DNA of 64,000 nt from contig NZ_HG966617.1 in NCBI RefSeq assembly GCF_000689395.1, forward strand, positions 411,521-475,520, given 5' to 3'. This document shows, one piece after another, positions 9,396 through 17,507 of this stretch; position 1 is the stretch's first letter; each line of letters opens with the position of its first letter. The translations under genes were made by a program, and so were the position numbers. Source of the DNA: Candidatus Phaeomarinobacter ectocarpi (GTDB taxonomy: Bacteria > Pseudomonadota > Alphaproteobacteria > CGMCC-115125). The notes beneath the pieces were generated by a model. That model ran no database searches. It saw nothing but the letters and a program-made list of their open reading frames with translations, and was not told the DNA's origin.

Positions 9396-10421
9396 TCAGG
9401 CGGCCGGTTCGTCCGACACCCGCACCAGCAATTTGCCGATATTTTCCCCGGTAAACAGCCGATCAAGCGCCTTGGGCGCAGTCTCCAGCCCGTCCACGAT
9501 GTCCGTGCGGTATTTGAGTTTGCCCTCCGCCAGCCACTGGCCCATTTCAGCCTGGCCTTCAGCAAAGCGCTCGAGAAAATCAATGATGATGAACCCTTCC
9601 ACCCGGGCCCGCTTCATCAGGATGTTGCGGAACATGTAAGGCCCCGGCACATCTCCTTCTGCGTTGTAGGTAGAGATGAGACCACACAGCGGAATGCGTG
9701 CATTGTCATTGATCAGGGTAAGGACGGCATCGAGGATTTCGCCCCCGACATTTTCAAAGTTGACGTCAATGCCGTTGGGGCACTCGCGCCTGAGAGCCTC
9801 GAGCACGTTTTCCTTTTTGTAGTTGATGCAGGCATCAAACCCCAGATCATCCACAACCCACTTGCATTTTTCATCCGACCCGGCGATGCCCACAACACGG
9901 CAGCCCTTGATCTTGGCAATCTGCCCCACCGTCGAGCCAACAGCGCCCGCCGCCGCAGACACCACGACCGTTTCACCCGCCTTGGGCTGGCCGATTTCCA
10001 GCAGCCCGAAATAGGCCGTCATCCCCGTCGCGCCGAGCACACTCATGAACGCGTCCAGCGGAATGCCAAGCCCGGCCGGTATCTTGGACACGCCCGTGCC
10101 GTCCGACACCGTGTAGTCCTGCCAGCCGCCAAGGCCCGGCACCACGATGTCGCCCACGTCAAACCCATCCAGGTTGGACTGCTCCACGACGCCCAGGGTG
10201 CCACCGCGCATCACATCGCCGATCTCCACCGGCGGCATGTACTGGTCCATGTCGCTCATCCAGATGCGGTTGGTGGGATCCAGCGACAGATAAATCGTAC
10301 GGATCAGAATTTCGCCGTCACCCGCTTCGGGCTTTGGCGCATCCACCAGTTCCAGATCGCCATCCGAAATGTCGCCTTCAGGCCGCTGCCGCAACACCCA
10401 CTGCCGATTTGAATTACGCAT
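9396..10421 (-). CDS. NADP-dependent MDR oxidoreductase (prostaglandin-reductase type)
   Basis: 341 residues from the ATG at 10421, preceded by GGAGGAA. A zinc-free medium-chain reductase: the start 'NRQWVLRQRPEG', 'LSLDPTNRIWM' and 'PGLGGWQDY' are typical of the leukotriene/prostaglandin-reductase and curcumin-reductase group; the cofactor motif is 'SAAAGAVGSTVGQIAK'. It likely reduces the C=C bond of an enone using NADPH, a detoxification role. Stand-alone transcription unit. Confidence 0.88.
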   Translation of the reverse strand: MRNSNRQWVLRQRPEGDISDGDLELVDAPKPEAGDGEILIRTIYLSLDPTNRIWMSDMDQYMPPVEIGDVMRGGTLGVVEQSNLDGFDVGDIVVPGLGGWQDYTVSDGTGVSKIPAGLGIPLDAFMSVLGATGMTAYFGLLEIGQPKAGETVVVSAAAGAVGSTVGQIAKIKGCRVVGIAGSDEKCKWVVDDLGFDACINYKKENVLEALRRECPNGIDVNFENVGGEILDAVLTLINDNARIPLCGLISTYNAEGDVPGPYMFRNILMKRARVEGFIIIDFLERFAEGQAEMGQWLAEGKLKYRTDIVDGLETAPKALDRLFTGENIGKLLVRVSDEPAA

Positions 10422-10949
10422 CGTTGTTCCTCCGATTGGATTTGGTTTGTTCATTTTTCAGAACCGATGGTGACTCGCACTCCTGCCTTTGGCCAGCACC
10501 AAAAGCTCCGCCGGACACAAATCCGCGAAAGCATGAGGGAGAACGGGAGCGCTGCCGTGGCAGCCCGGCCGTTGTGATCAAGAACTGTATCGAGTGCCGC
10601 TCGTAAGCAGCGCTCCCGTTACGGATGGTCTTCGGCTGGGGCACAAGCAATGGCGCGAGGCGTTACCTCGCAGTGTTCCACCGCAGCCCTGCTACCGGTC
10701 ACACATGCATTCCGACACCGGTCTGGCCATGTGTCGCGTCCGCATGCACGTCCACCGGGGCGATCTTACTTTACGCGCCGGGCCGAGCCTTTGCCGCCTC
10801 ATGGTCACCTGCGTTCGTTACCCGCAAGCAGCCCACAAGGCCATCCGCCCCCATGCCCAAGCCCGGACGGTCCGGGATGCCCTCAAGCACGAGGCGCACC
10901 CAGTATGAGGCCGCCAAGAAGACCGGGGATAGATTCCTGAAAAAACTTT
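10422..10949. other. Gene-poor intergenic stretch
   Basis: No ORF here has family features or a good ribosome-binding site; those present read low-complexity composition. It holds a perfect 14-base inverted repeat (10542-10555 against 10607-10620, listed separately). The rest shows nothing I can assign. Confidence 0.5.
10542..10620. repeat. 79-bp element with 14-bp perfect inverted ends
   Basis: AACGGGAGCGCTGC at the left end is perfectly complementary to GCAGCGCTCCCGTT at the right, enclosing 51 bases. It could be a long hairpin in RNA (small RNA or terminator-like) or the remnant of a miniature inverted-repeat element. No other copy is seen in the window. Confidence 0.55.
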
Positions 10950-11040
10950 CCGTAGCCCCGGACGTGATCCGGGGCCTACTCGCAAACAATCAACTGCACA
11001 GCGACCGCGAGTGGACCCCGGATCAAGTCCGGGGATGCGG
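10950..11040. repeat. Palindromic repeat doublet, family A
   Basis: Two inverted copies of a 34-base palindromic unit (10950-10983 and 11007-11040) flank a 23-base spacer. Each has a CCCCGGA..TGATCCGGGG stem; the outer side reads CCGTA/CCGCA and the inner side ends in ACTCGC. It is the same unit as at 17101-17191, and its flanks match the repeats around the GIY-YIG gene. Translated, this family gives the familiar spurious 'SPDLIRG' peptides. Confidence 0.85.
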
Positions 11041-11100
11041 GTATTTAAGGGAGGCGCTGGCCTGAATTGGCTTGCTGGGGCCAATCCCAAGCAGAGTTTT

Positions 11101-11505
11101 CTAGGTTCTGTTTTGGGTCATTTGCATTATGAAGCGACCCATCACCGTGAGGCGCTGGCTGTTCAAGTGCTTTTCTGCAGATGTCGGCAACAGAACACCG
11201 CCTCTGTTGTCAATGAAGATGCTGCGCCCGTCGGGGAACTCAAACTTTGCCCTGACAGCCATCCCATCGAAACTTCCAGCCCCAGAAGCATCAATCATAT
11301 TTAAGGCTCTTGTGAGCCTCCAATCATCCTTATGCACCAAACCAATGCGCATTGGATCGGAAATGGAGTCCACGGTCACCGGAAACATGGTCGCCAGCCC
11401 AAAGGGTATGTAGTAGATCTTCACTAGCCTCTCACTCCGATTTCCATCGGAGCAAGAGCTGAAGAGTATGATCGCGAGAGCCGCTAGCAGATATCTGAAG
11501 GTCAA
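11101..11505 (-). CDS. Putative lipoprotein
   Basis: 134 residues from a TTG at 11505, three bases after the sppA stop. Residues 1-18 form a lipoprotein signal with lipobox 'LFSSC'. The mature part carries a conserved-looking motif around 'DGRSIFIDNRGGVLLP'. I do not recognise a family. The gene is less GC-rich than its neighbours. Its position suggests co-transcription with sppA and a function at the envelope. The start codon is uncertain because no clear ribosome-binding site is present. Confidence 0.65.
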   Translation of the reverse strand: MTFRYLLAALAIILFSSCSDGNRSERLVKIYYIPFGLATMFPVTVDSISDPMRIGLVHKDDWRLTRALNMIDASGAGSFDGMAVRAKFEFPDGRSIFIDNRGGVLLPTSAEKHLNSQRLTVMGRFIMQMTQNRT

Positions 11506-11508
11506 TGT

Positions 11509-13278
11509 CTACCGCATCTCCGGCACACGGGCCCGGGCCTCCAGACCACGACCGTCTGCGGCGAGTTCCTTCACCAGCGCGCTGACTTCGGGATGGTCTG
11601 CAATCGTTGACATGGTCACCAGCGTTCTGGCCACGGCTTCTGCGTTGAGCGCAAAGCCGAACAGTTCTTCCTGGAAGGTGCGCGGTTTAGGGAAGGTGCG
11701 CAGCTGAACCGGTGCGCCTTCCTCAAGACCCACCACTTCGCGGGCCGCTTCAATCGTCGTGCTGAACCCGCCCAGCTTGTCCACCAGGCCCTTGTCCATG
11801 GCGTCCACGCCGGCCCAGACACGGCCACGGGCAATCTCTTCGGTTTCAGCAGCAGACAGATTGCGTCCGCCAGCCACACGGTCCTTGAAGTCTTCATACG
11901 CCGTTGAAAGCCATGCGGTAAATCGCGCCCGCTGGGGATCGCTGAAGCGCGTATCCATGGCCCAGATGTCCGCATTGTCGTTTGTCGAGACCGCATCCAC
12001 ATTGACGCCGATCTTCTCAAACAATCCGCCTACGGAGAATTTCGCACCGATCACGCCGATGGACCCTGTCACTGTTGTCGGGTGCGCCACGATGACGTCT
12101 GCCCCGGCGGGAATGTAGTAGCCGCCGGATGCTGCCACCGATCCCATGGAGGCGATGACGGGAATGTCGCGGGCCTGCACGGCGCGGATCGCGTCCCACA
12201 CCTGGTCGGAGGCTGAGGCTGATCCACCCGGTGAATCAATGCGCACCACAATGGCTTTCACCTCTTCGTCGTCCGCAGCATCCAGAATGGCGTTGGCCAT
12301 GGTGTCCGAGCCGATCATCGGTTCGCCACCAAAGGGACCCATGGGCGGAGATTCACCGGACACGATGGCGCCCTCGCCATACACAACCGCAATCACGTCG
12401 CCTTCACGGGAAGTAGCCTCTGCAGCCGCATAGCTTGCCAGCGACACAAAGTCGGCGTCATCGCCAGCTGCAGCCAGCACCAGGTCAGCCACTTCGCGTT
12501 CATAGGCCAGCTTGTCGATGAGCTTTGCTTCAACCGCTGCCACCGCCCCAAAGGGCGCAACAGCGAGTGCTGCATCAAGGTCAGCGGCGCTCATGTCGCG
12601 GCCCGCCGTAATGCTGTCAGCGATGCTGGCATAGATCACATCCACCAGCCGCTGGTTGGCTTCGCGCTGGGGCGCGCTCATCTGCGTATCCGTAAAGGTG
12701 TCCATTGCACCCTTGTATTCGCTGAACGCCACTTTCTCGGCGGTGACGCCAATCTGGTCCAGCGCGTCGCGGGCATAGGTCAGCCGCGCACTCAGGCCTG
12801 CAGGCATGAAGCTGCCGGTCGGCTGCATCCAGATCGTGTCCGCCTGCGCCAGCACCTGATAGTCGCCCAGCGCTTCAGGAGCGATGTCCTGGGTGTAGCC
12901 ATAAACCGGTTTGCCTGACGCCTTGAACGGCGCCATCGCTTCCAGAATTTCATTGGCGGTGGTCGAGCCCACAAACCCCATGCCGCCGCGAATGTAGAGC
13001 GCTTCCACGGTGTCGTCCTCAGCCGCCTGCCTCAGCCCGTCATGCAGGCTGGCCAGCGTCAGGACGTCATATCCGTCAGCGAAGGCAAAGAAGTTCTGCA
13101 CCGGCTGCTGATAGACCGGGTCCGCCAGATCAATCAGCACCACCTTGCGCTCGGGCAAGGGTTCCTGCTCCGGCGTCACCGATGACGCCACCATGGCCAC
13201 CAGAACGACGGGGATAATGAACACCGCAATCAACAAGGCGGTCAAAACACCGGCGATGGTTATGAAGAACTGACGCAT
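11509..13278 (-). CDS. sppA: Signal peptide peptidase SppA, 67K type
   Basis: 589 residues, the long double-domain form of the inner-membrane signal-peptide peptidase. Residues 8-32 form the N-terminal membrane anchor. The catalytic dyad is split as in E. coli: Lys189 in 'SEYKGAMD' in the first half and Ser384 in 'GSVAASGGYY' in the second. 'RIDSPGGSASASDQ' is the strand preceding the nucleophile. It degrades cleaved signal peptides in the membrane. A lipoprotein gene follows, and proline iminopeptidase lies upstream on the same strand. Confidence 0.93.
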   Translation of the reverse strand: MRQFFITIAGVLTALLIAVFIIPVVLVAMVASSVTPEQEPLPERKVVLIDLADPVYQQPVQNFFAFADGYDVLTLASLHDGLRQAAEDDTVEALYIRGGMGFVGSTTANEILEAMAPFKASGKPVYGYTQDIAPEALGDYQVLAQADTIWMQPTGSFMPAGLSARLTYARDALDQIGVTAEKVAFSEYKGAMDTFTDTQMSAPQREANQRLVDVIYASIADSITAGRDMSAADLDAALAVAPFGAVAAVEAKLIDKLAYEREVADLVLAAAGDDADFVSLASYAAAEATSREGDVIAVVYGEGAIVSGESPPMGPFGGEPMIGSDTMANAILDAADDEEVKAIVVRIDSPGGSASASDQVWDAIRAVQARDIPVIASMGSVAASGGYYIPAGADVIVAHPTTVTGSIGVIGAKFSVGGLFEKIGVNVDAVSTNDNADIWAMDTRFSDPQRARFTAWLSTAYEDFKDRVAGGRNLSAAETEEIARGRVWAGVDAMDKGLVDKLGGFSTTIEAAREVVGLEEGAPVQLRTFPKPRTFQEELFGFALNAEAVARTLVTMSTIADHPEVSALVKELAADGRGLEARARVPEMR

Positions 13279-13341
13279 GATACTGCTCTCGCTTGGTCAA
13301 AGGTGCCGCGCAAAGGGCGGGCAAACTTCTAGATATGTGGG

Positions 13342-14325
13342 CTACCTGAACTTGTCTGTGGCCGTGATGAACTCGTGAATGATGCCCGGCTCTGTTGCTG
13401 TGTGGCCGGCGTCGGGCACGATCTTCAATTCTGCCTCCGGCCGTGCCTGTTTCAGTGCCCATGCTGTCATGACCGGGGTTACCACGTCGTAACGACCCTG
13501 AACCATGACGCAGGGAATGCCCCTGAGCTTGTGCGCATTGGCAATGAGCTGGCCGTCCGCTTCAAAAAAGCCGTCATTGATAAAGTAATGACATTCGATG
13601 CGGGCAAAGGCCTCGGCAAAATCATCTGCGCCAAAGCGCGCTTCGCGGTCCGGGTCAGGCAGCAGGGAGAGGGTTGAGCCTTCCCATGTGCTCCAGGCGC
13701 GCGCCGCCTCAAGACGAACCTCAGCGTCATCGCTGGTCAGCCGTTTGTAGTAGGCGGCAATCATGTCGCCGCGCTCGGCGTCGGGAATCGGCGCCACATA
13801 TTTTTCAAACGCTTCTGGATAAAGCGCCGCCGTGCCGTTTTCGCCGAGGCGGCCCGCATAAAACCAGTCCAGTTCCACCTTGCGCAGGGTGAAGATGCCG
13901 CGCAGCACCATTTCGGTCACCCGCTCCGGGTGGGTTTCCGCGTAGGCCAGCGCCAGGGCAGAGCCCCATGAGCCACCCGTGACCTGCCATTTATCAATGC
14001 CCAGTTCCTCGCGCAGCTTTTCAATGTCCGCCACCAGGTCCCAGGTCGTGTTCTCGCGCAGATCCGCATAGGGCGTCGATTTCCCACAGCCGCGCTGGTC
14101 AAACAGGATGATGCGGTAGGTATCGGGATCATGGCTGCGGCGCATGGTCGGGTTGGAGCCTCCCCCCGGGCCGCCATGCAGCACCAGCGCCGGCTTGCCG
14201 TCCGGATTGCCGGATTCCTCATAATAGATCTCGTGGATGTCCGAGACCTTGAGGCGACCGGTGCGGTAGGGCGCAATCTCTGGATAATTATCCCGGCGTG
14301 GGGTTGTGGAAGACATATCAGGCAT
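13342..14325 (-). CDS. pip: Proline iminopeptidase
   Basis: 327 residues from ATG 14325 (14316 is an equal alternative; neither has a clear ribosome-binding site). The frame upstream is unrelated to the family. An S33 alpha/beta hydrolase that removes N-terminal proline from peptides: 'RTGRLKVSDIHEIYYEESG' start, oxyanion motif 'HGGPGGGSNP', 'FDQRGCGKSTP', nucleophile 'GGSWGS', and catalytic Asp/His in 'QGRYDVVTP' and 'DAGHTATEP'. All family hallmarks are present. Confidence 0.93.
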   Translation of the reverse strand: MPDMSSTTPRRDNYPEIAPYRTGRLKVSDIHEIYYEESGNPDGKPALVLHGGPGGGSNPTMRRSHDPDTYRIILFDQRGCGKSTPYADLRENTTWDLVADIEKLREELGIDKWQVTGGSWGSALALAYAETHPERVTEMVLRGIFTLRKVELDWFYAGRLGENGTAALYPEAFEKYVAPIPDAERGDMIAAYYKRLTSDDAEVRLEAARAWSTWEGSTLSLLPDPDREARFGADDFAEAFARIECHYFINDGFFEADGQLIANAHKLRGIPCVMVQGRYDVVTPVMTAWALKQARPEAELKIVPDAGHTATEPGIIHEFITATDKFR

Positions 14326-14474
14326 CGGCTGCGGCAGGCTCCCCAGAAGGCTTAAGGCTGGATGATCAAGCGCCAGTTTGGCACGGAAATGCGCCGCTTC
14401 CACGGCATAGTGCGCACACCCCCCATATAGGGGCACCCAGCGCACCAACCCACCCCTCTTAACGGGGATAGACT

Positions 14475-14483
14475 TGTGGATAA
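14475..14483 (-). promoter_or_regulatory. DnaA box upstream of nrdA
   Basis: TGTGGATAA on the plus strand is the reverse of the perfect DnaA box TTATCCACA. DnaA is known to regulate nrd genes in several bacteria; one box by itself is weak evidence. Confidence 0.45.
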
Positions 14484-14561
14484 GTCGGGCGTGACAGGTG
14501 ATTTGCTCTTGCCGATGTTAACGTATTGCACCCATAGGTGGAGGGATTTGCCGGTCCCGAG

Positions 14562-14598
14562 CCACTATATGTTGTGTTTGGCGCCCTAAATATGGTGG
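14562..14598 (+). promoter_or_regulatory. Pair of NrdR boxes upstream of nrdA
   Basis: CCACTATATGTTGTGT (14562-14577) and GCCCTAAATATGGTGG (14583-14598) fit the palindromic NrdR-box consensus acaCwATATwGtgt. Their centres are 21 bases apart, two helical turns, as expected for co-operative NrdR binding. NrdR represses ribonucleotide reductase genes when dATP is high. Confidence 0.75.
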
Positions 14599-14745
14599 TC
14601 TGACCGGCCAGCGTTAACCAATTCGATTTGCAGTGGAAAAAAGTTTTTGCGCCCAATCCCATTAACCAAGCGGCGGAGCGCTGATTTGCAAACCTGTCAA
14701 TGGGGTTTGTTCGCCCTTTTTTCGTTAACAGACTGACACAATCAC

Positions 14746-14773
14746 TTGACGGTAAAACACCTGCAGATACTAT
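14746..14773 (+). promoter_or_regulatory. Sigma-70-like promoter for nrdA
   Basis: TTGACG (14746-14751), a 16-base spacer and TACTAT (14768-14773) give a good housekeeping promoter. It would start transcription near 14780 and leave a leader of about 300 bases. It lies about 150 bases downstream of the NrdR boxes, so another promoter nearer the boxes is possible. Confidence 0.5.
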
Positions 14774-14779
14774 ATCTCG

Positions 14780-15077
14780 TGTTGGCAGCCGGTTCGGCGG
14801 ACTTCAAGAGGGGAGTCCAAAGCACCACGGGGGAGTGAAATTCTCTTCCGGGCCTGCCAGTCCGGCCAGAACGGTCGTTTCATAGACGTTTAGGCGTGTT
14901 TTCCGAGGTGTATTTCTCGGTGCGGGAGAGGTGTGCGCGGTGTCCAGCCGATGTGAGAAGCCCCAGGGGGCTCCGGCTGGATCAGGTGCACGGGATAGTT
15001 TGCCAATTTAGGCACACGGTTTTTTACAAGGCATGCGGGCCTTGACCGGGTACCATCGAGGGGGAGCAGAAGAAGTC
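14780..15077 (+). ncRNA. Structured 5' leader of nrdA
   Basis: About 300 untranslated bases with three clear hairpins: GGACT/AGTCC (14799-14818), CCGAG/CTCGG (14903-14920) and a two-part stem CCAGCCG...CGGCTGG enclosing AGCCCC/GGGGCT (14944-14980). Purine-rich unpaired segments lie between. No coding frame is supported. It could be a regulatory leader or riboswitch-like element; it does not match the cobalamin riboswitch core that I know. Confidence 0.45.
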
Positions 15078-16973
15078 ATGTTTCAGACGCAGGCAGTTCA
15101 GTTTGAGAAGCGCGGCCGGGTAGAGGTAGATCGCACCCGCGACGCCCTGCTGACCGATTTTGGCCGTGAAACCCTCGTGGACCGGTACTTGATGCCGGGC
15201 GAGAGCTTCCAGGACCTGTTCGCGCGCGTCGCGTCTTATTACGGCGACGACGATGCCCACGCCCAGCGCATCTATGACTACATCTCCAAATTATGGTTCA
15301 TGCCGTCCACGCCCGTGCTCTCCAATGGTGGCACCGAGCGCGGCCTACCCATTTCCTGCTTCCTGAACGAAGCAAATGACAGCCTCGACGGCATTGTCGG
15401 TCTGTGGAACGAGAATGTGTGGCTCGCCTCCAAGGGCGGCGGCATCGGCTCCTACTGGGGCAATTTGCGCTCCATCGGTGAGACGGTCGGCGGCGTTGGC
15501 AAGACATCGGGCATCATTCCCTTCATCCGCGTGATGGATTCGCTGACACTCGCGATCTCTCAGGGCTCGCTGCGTCGTGGCTCGGCTGCTGTCTATCTCG
15601 ACATCAACCACCCGGAAATCGAAGAGTTCATCGAGCTGCGCCGCCCCACCGGTGGTGACCCCAACCGCAAGGCACCCAACCTGCACCACGGCGTTGTGAT
15701 CTCAGACGCGTTCATGCGCGCTGTAGAGAACGACGAAGAGTGGGCGCTCGTGAGCCCGAAAGACGGCGCCGTCATGCGCTCCGTCGGTGCCCGCGATCTG
15801 TGGATCCGCCTGCTCATGGCCCGCATCGAAACGGGCGAGCCCTACATGCTGTTCGGCGACCACGTGAACAAGGCCGTGCCCGAGCACCACAAGCTCGCCG
15901 GCCTCAACGTGAAGATGTCCAACCTGTGCTCCGAGATCACACTCCCCACGGGCATGGACCATCTGGGTGAAGAGCGCACCGCTGTGTGCTGCCTCTCCTC
16001 CGTCAACGCGGAACTCTATGACGAATGGTCCGGCGAAGAGCTCTTCATCGAAGACATCATGCGCTTCCTCGATAACGTCCTGCAGGACTTCATCGACCGC
16101 GCACCGGACGCCATGTCCCGCGCCCGCTATGCCGCAGAGCGTGAACGCTCCGTTGGTCTGGGCGTCATGGGTCTGCACTCCTACTTCCAGTCCAAGATGA
16201 TCCCGTTTGAAAGCGTGATGGCGAAGGTCTGGAACAAGCGGATTTTCCAGCACATTGACGAGCACGCAACAGCCGCCTCGCAGAAGCTGGCCAAAGAGCG
16301 CGGGCCGTGCCCGGATGCTGCTGATTACGGCATCATGGAGCGCTTCTCCAACAAGACAGCCGTCGCACCAACCGCGTCCATCTCCATCATCTGCGGGGGT
16401 ACGTCCGCCGGCATCGAGCCCTTTGCGGCCAACGCCTACACCCACAAGACCCTGTCAGGCTCCTTCAGTGTACGGAACAAGTACCTGAAAATGCTGCTCG
16501 CAGAAAAAGGCATGGACGACGCAGACACCTGGTCCTCCATCACCATCAATGGCGGCTCTGTCCAGCACCTCACCTTCCTGAGCCAGGACGAGAAGGACGT
16601 GTTCAAGACCGCCTTCGAACTGGATCAGCGCTGGGTCGTGGAACATGCCGGGGACCGGTCAGAGCACATCGACCAGTCCCAGTCCGTCAACGTGTTCCTG
16701 CCCGCAGACGTGCACAAGCGCGACCTGCACCAGATTCACATGCTGGCCTGGAAGCGCGGCGTGAAGTCGCTCTACTACTGCCGGTCCCTGTCGATCCAGC
16801 GGGCTGAAAAGAAAGAAGAAGCACCGCTCGTCGCAGCCAATGTCGAAGTCGCCCAGCTGCCGCTTCGCCAGCTCGACGATCTACCGCTGGCCGCTGCCGC
16901 CGCCGATGGCCAGGCAGTTGCCATCAACCCGGCAGAAACCAACGACTACGACGAGTGCATCGCCTGCCAGTAA
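15078..16973 (+). CDS. nrdA: Ribonucleotide reductase class I alpha subunit, no ATP-cone
   Basis: 631 residues reducing NDPs to dNDPs together with NrdB. ATG 15078 follows GGGGGAG; a longer frame from 15033 is possible. Active-site residues are visible: Cys94 ('PISCFL'), Asn282/Cys284/Glu286 ('SNLCSEI', the thiyl-radical site), Cys304, the radical-path tyrosines in 'SLYYCRS' and the C-terminal reductant pair C627/C630 ('CIACQ'). The protein begins directly with the barrel domain and lacks the roughly 90-residue ATP-cone, so dATP overall-activity control by that domain is absent. Confidence 0.95.
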   Translation: MFQTQAVQFEKRGRVEVDRTRDALLTDFGRETLVDRYLMPGESFQDLFARVASYYGDDDAHAQRIYDYISKLWFMPSTPVLSNGGTERGLPISCFLNEANDSLDGIVGLWNENVWLASKGGGIGSYWGNLRSIGETVGGVGKTSGIIPFIRVMDSLTLAISQGSLRRGSAAVYLDINHPEIEEFIELRRPTGGDPNRKAPNLHHGVVISDAFMRAVENDEEWALVSPKDGAVMRSVGARDLWIRLLMARIETGEPYMLFGDHVNKAVPEHHKLAGLNVKMSNLCSEITLPTGMDHLGEERTAVCCLSSVNAELYDEWSGEELFIEDIMRFLDNVLQDFIDRAPDAMSRARYAAERERSVGLGVMGLHSYFQSKMIPFESVMAKVWNKRIFQHIDEHATAASQKLAKERGPCPDAADYGIMERFSNKTAVAPTASISIICGGTSAGIEPFAANAYTHKTLSGSFSVRNKYLKMLLAEKGMDDADTWSSITINGGSVQHLTFLSQDEKDVFKTAFELDQRWVVEHAGDRSEHIDQSQSVNVFLPADVHKRDLHQIHMLAWKRGVKSLYYCRSLSIQRAEKKEEAPLVAANVEVAQLPLRQLDDLPLAAAAADGQAVAINPAETNDYDECIACQ

Positions 16974-17027
16974 GGCTGTCGGCCGAGGCCGGGCGTCAGG
17001 TCCGGGCGTCAGGTCCCAAACATTCGA

Positions 17028-17056
17028 AAAGCCTCCCCACACCGGGGAGGCTTTTT
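17028..17056 (+). terminator. Rho-independent terminator after nrdA
   Basis: AAGCCTCCCC pairs with GGGGAGGCTT across a short loop and runs into TTTTT. It would separate nrdA transcription from nrdB. Confidence 0.85.
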
Positions 17057-17100
17057 GCGTTGGAGGCATGCCGCTCAGGTTTTCGCTCGAGACAATCTCT

Positions 17101-17191
17101 CCGTGTCCCCGGACTTGATCCGGGGCCTACTCTCGGACCCGTCACACCGCAGCAACCGCGAGTGGACCCCGGATCAGGTCCGGGGATACGG
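17101..17191. repeat. Palindromic repeat doublet, family A
   Basis: Two inverted copies (17101-17134 and 17158-17191) of the same 34-base unit as at 10950-11040, again with a 23-base spacer. Stems are CCCCGGACTTGATCCGGGG and its near-inverse. It sits in the nrdA-nrdB gap. Confidence 0.85.
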
Positions 17192-17234
17192 CAAAGAGAA
17201 CTGGTCGGGCCCCGCGCTTACAATATGTTGTCAG

Positions 17235-17341
17235 CCGCCATCCTCCGGCTTGGTGACCCTTTAGCCTTCCGGCTCGACCGGAGGGGTGGGATTCAGGCAG
17301 CACCCGCCATCTGGATTGTCCGGTTAAACCGGACAATGGCG
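17235..17341. repeat. Composite palindromic repeat, family B
   Basis: About 107 bases bounded by CGCCAT and ATGGCG. It contains one CCGGCTCGACCGG-type stem after 'CTTGGTGACCCTTTAG' and one perfect hairpin ATTGTCCGG-TTAAA-CCGGACAAT. Related copies are at 23769, 41395, 46997 and 51193. Confidence 0.85.
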
Positions 17342-17367
17342 CTGTTTGGGTGTGTGTGCCCGTGTGC

Positions 17368-17416
17368 CCACTATCGGTAGTGACAAACTGCGTCCAAAAC
17401 ACACAATATGGTGGGC
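17368..17416 (+). promoter_or_regulatory. Pair of NrdR boxes upstream of nrdB
   Basis: CCACTATCGGTAGTGA (17368-17383) and ACACAATATGGTGGGC (17401-17416) resemble NrdR boxes; centres are 33 bases apart, about three helical turns. The second box shares its ATATGGTGG half with the nrdA box. This suggests nrdA and nrdB are co-regulated though separately transcribed. Confidence 0.65.
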
Positions 17417-17507
17417 GTGCGCCCCGGTTCGCGCTATGTAAATGTTAACAACATTTCGCCCGTGACTCGCACGCCCATCTCGCACGCACTTATCGGAACG
17501 CAAGCCC

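Noticed and set aside
10950-11040. CRISPR array or phage attachment sites
   Set aside because: Repeats are palindromic, in inverted pairs, two units only per locus and no cas genes; they fit REP/BIME-type repeats.
10594-11090. Several ORFs on both strands of 70-146 codons
   Set aside because: They translate the palindromic repeat (giving 'SPDLIRG'-like peptides) or low-complexity GC sequence, without ribosome-binding sites or family features.
14780-15077. Cobalamin riboswitch before nrdA
   Set aside because: The conserved B12-box and core motifs are not present; and the enzyme is class I, not the B12-dependent class.
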